This document shows positions 63,823-64,000 of a stretch of DNA of 64,000 nucleotides, piece after piece. The notes beneath the pieces were generated by a model, which did not search any database, was not told where the DNA came from, and was given only the letters and a program-made list of their open reading frames with translations. This DNA comes from Bacillus sp. SLBN-46 (GTDB lineage: Bacteria; Bacillota; Bacilli; Bacillales; Cytobacillaceae), in the NCBI RefSeq assembly GCF_031453555.1, contig NZ_JAVIZM010000001.1, positions 1,619,001 to 1,683,000 of the forward strand, in the 5' to 3' direction. Position 1 is the first letter of the stretch; every line of letters starts with the position of its first letter. A program made the translations under genes and the position numbers.

Positions 63823-64000
63823 CTGAAATTTTTAAAAGCCATTACTATTTTCATACTATCGCTGCTTTTACTAAGTGCATGTAGCGACAATGCTTCGATC
63901 AAAGAAGAAAGTAAAGCTGCAATAAAAACAGCGAAAGCAACGTTTACTGAAAAAGAGAAACAGCCAAATAAAAAGAGTGGGAAGATTCACTTTTTCTTAC
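63823..64000 (+). CDS. Lipoprotein, 3'-truncated
   Basis: Open to the window end. The signal peptide (KFLKAITIFILSLLLLSAC) ends in lipobox LLSAC; then a Lys/Glu/Ala-rich region ending KSGKIHFFL. Start is apparently CTG at 63823, since GGGAGG is 8 bases upstream and no in-frame ATG, GTG or TTG occurs before it. Resembles small Bacillus lipoproteins following ytoP; function unknown. Confidence 0.65.
   Translation, partial: MKFLKAITIFILSLLLLSACSDNASIKEESKAAIKTAKATFTEKEKQPNKKSGKIHFFL

Overview
The window is chromosomal DNA of a low-GC, endospore-forming Bacillaceae. The gene order follows the B. subtilis men-ytk-ytl-ytm-yto-ytp-ytq-leuS-ytg-ytz-ytl-amyX-ytmP-trmB-ytnP-ytoP stretch closely: menD/H/B/E/C, ythA/B-type oxidase, ytiB, yidD, luxS, ytkD, ytlA/C/D, ytmA, ytmB, pckA, metK, asnB, ytoA, ytpA/B, ytqB/A, ytzC, leuS, ytwF, ytgP, rsuA, pepV, dat, cysK-like ytkP, ytlP/R, amyX, ytmP, ytzH, trmB, ytnP, ytzB and ytoP. 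Sporulation-type genes (Cse60), T-box and S-box leaders, strong AGGAGG sites and frequent TTG/GTG starts fit this. The complete NrfH/NrfA nitrite reductase operon suggests an ammonifying relative such as Neobacillus; that placement is inference.

Layout. 1-5.4 kb: menaquinone operon (menD truncated at the window edge). 5.4-8.2 kb: DUF1540 protein and a bd-type quinol oxidase. 8.2-12.5 kb: zinc-binding lipoprotein under a Zur box, carbonic anhydrase, yidD, luxS and small proteins, Nudix hydrolase. 12.5-15.1 kb: NMT1-type ABC importer with a frameshifted ATPase gene. 15.2-18 kb: ytmA, ytmB, and an ECF sigma/anti-sigma pair with an autoregulatory promoter. 18-28.4 kb: pckA, SAM riboswitch-metK, asnB, ytoA, the ytpA/ytpB terpenoid pair, the tRNA-modifying mnmM/mnmL pair, small proteins. 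28.4-31.6 kb: an anaerobic operon (unknown secreted protein, NrfH, NrfA) preceded by two perfect Fnr-type boxes. 31.7-36.4 kb: a 21-bp tandem repeat, an MFS transporter, T-box-leuS, a rhodanese. 36.4-38.2 kb: a three-gene operon of ferric-reductase-like membrane protein, ApbE flavin transferase and a small disordered membrane-anchored protein ending in a flavinylation-like motif. 38.3-42.5 kb: cse60, a HI0933-type flavoprotein, a MurJ-like flippase, rsuA. 42.5-51 kb: accessory genes, including an HTH protein fused to a degenerate F1-ATPase-beta-like domain with a perfect palindromic operator, speD, a frameshifted AAA ATPase, an SRPBCC-ArsR module, an amino-acid permease and ytzE. 51.3-64 kb: conserved pepV to ytoP block, a DUF84 NTPase and the start of a lipoprotein.

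Functionally the window is rich in respiration: menaquinone synthesis, an alternative quinol oxidase, quinol-fed nitrite ammonification, and a possible extracytoplasmic flavin/heme electron-transfer module. The most novel items are the ApbE operon with its candidate substrate, the HTH-F1-beta fusion, and a possible Fnr-controlled small transcript upstream of nrf. Three genes carry single-base lesions (12.5-15 kb, 47 kb and 56 kb); these may be real or sequencing errors and need raw-read checking.
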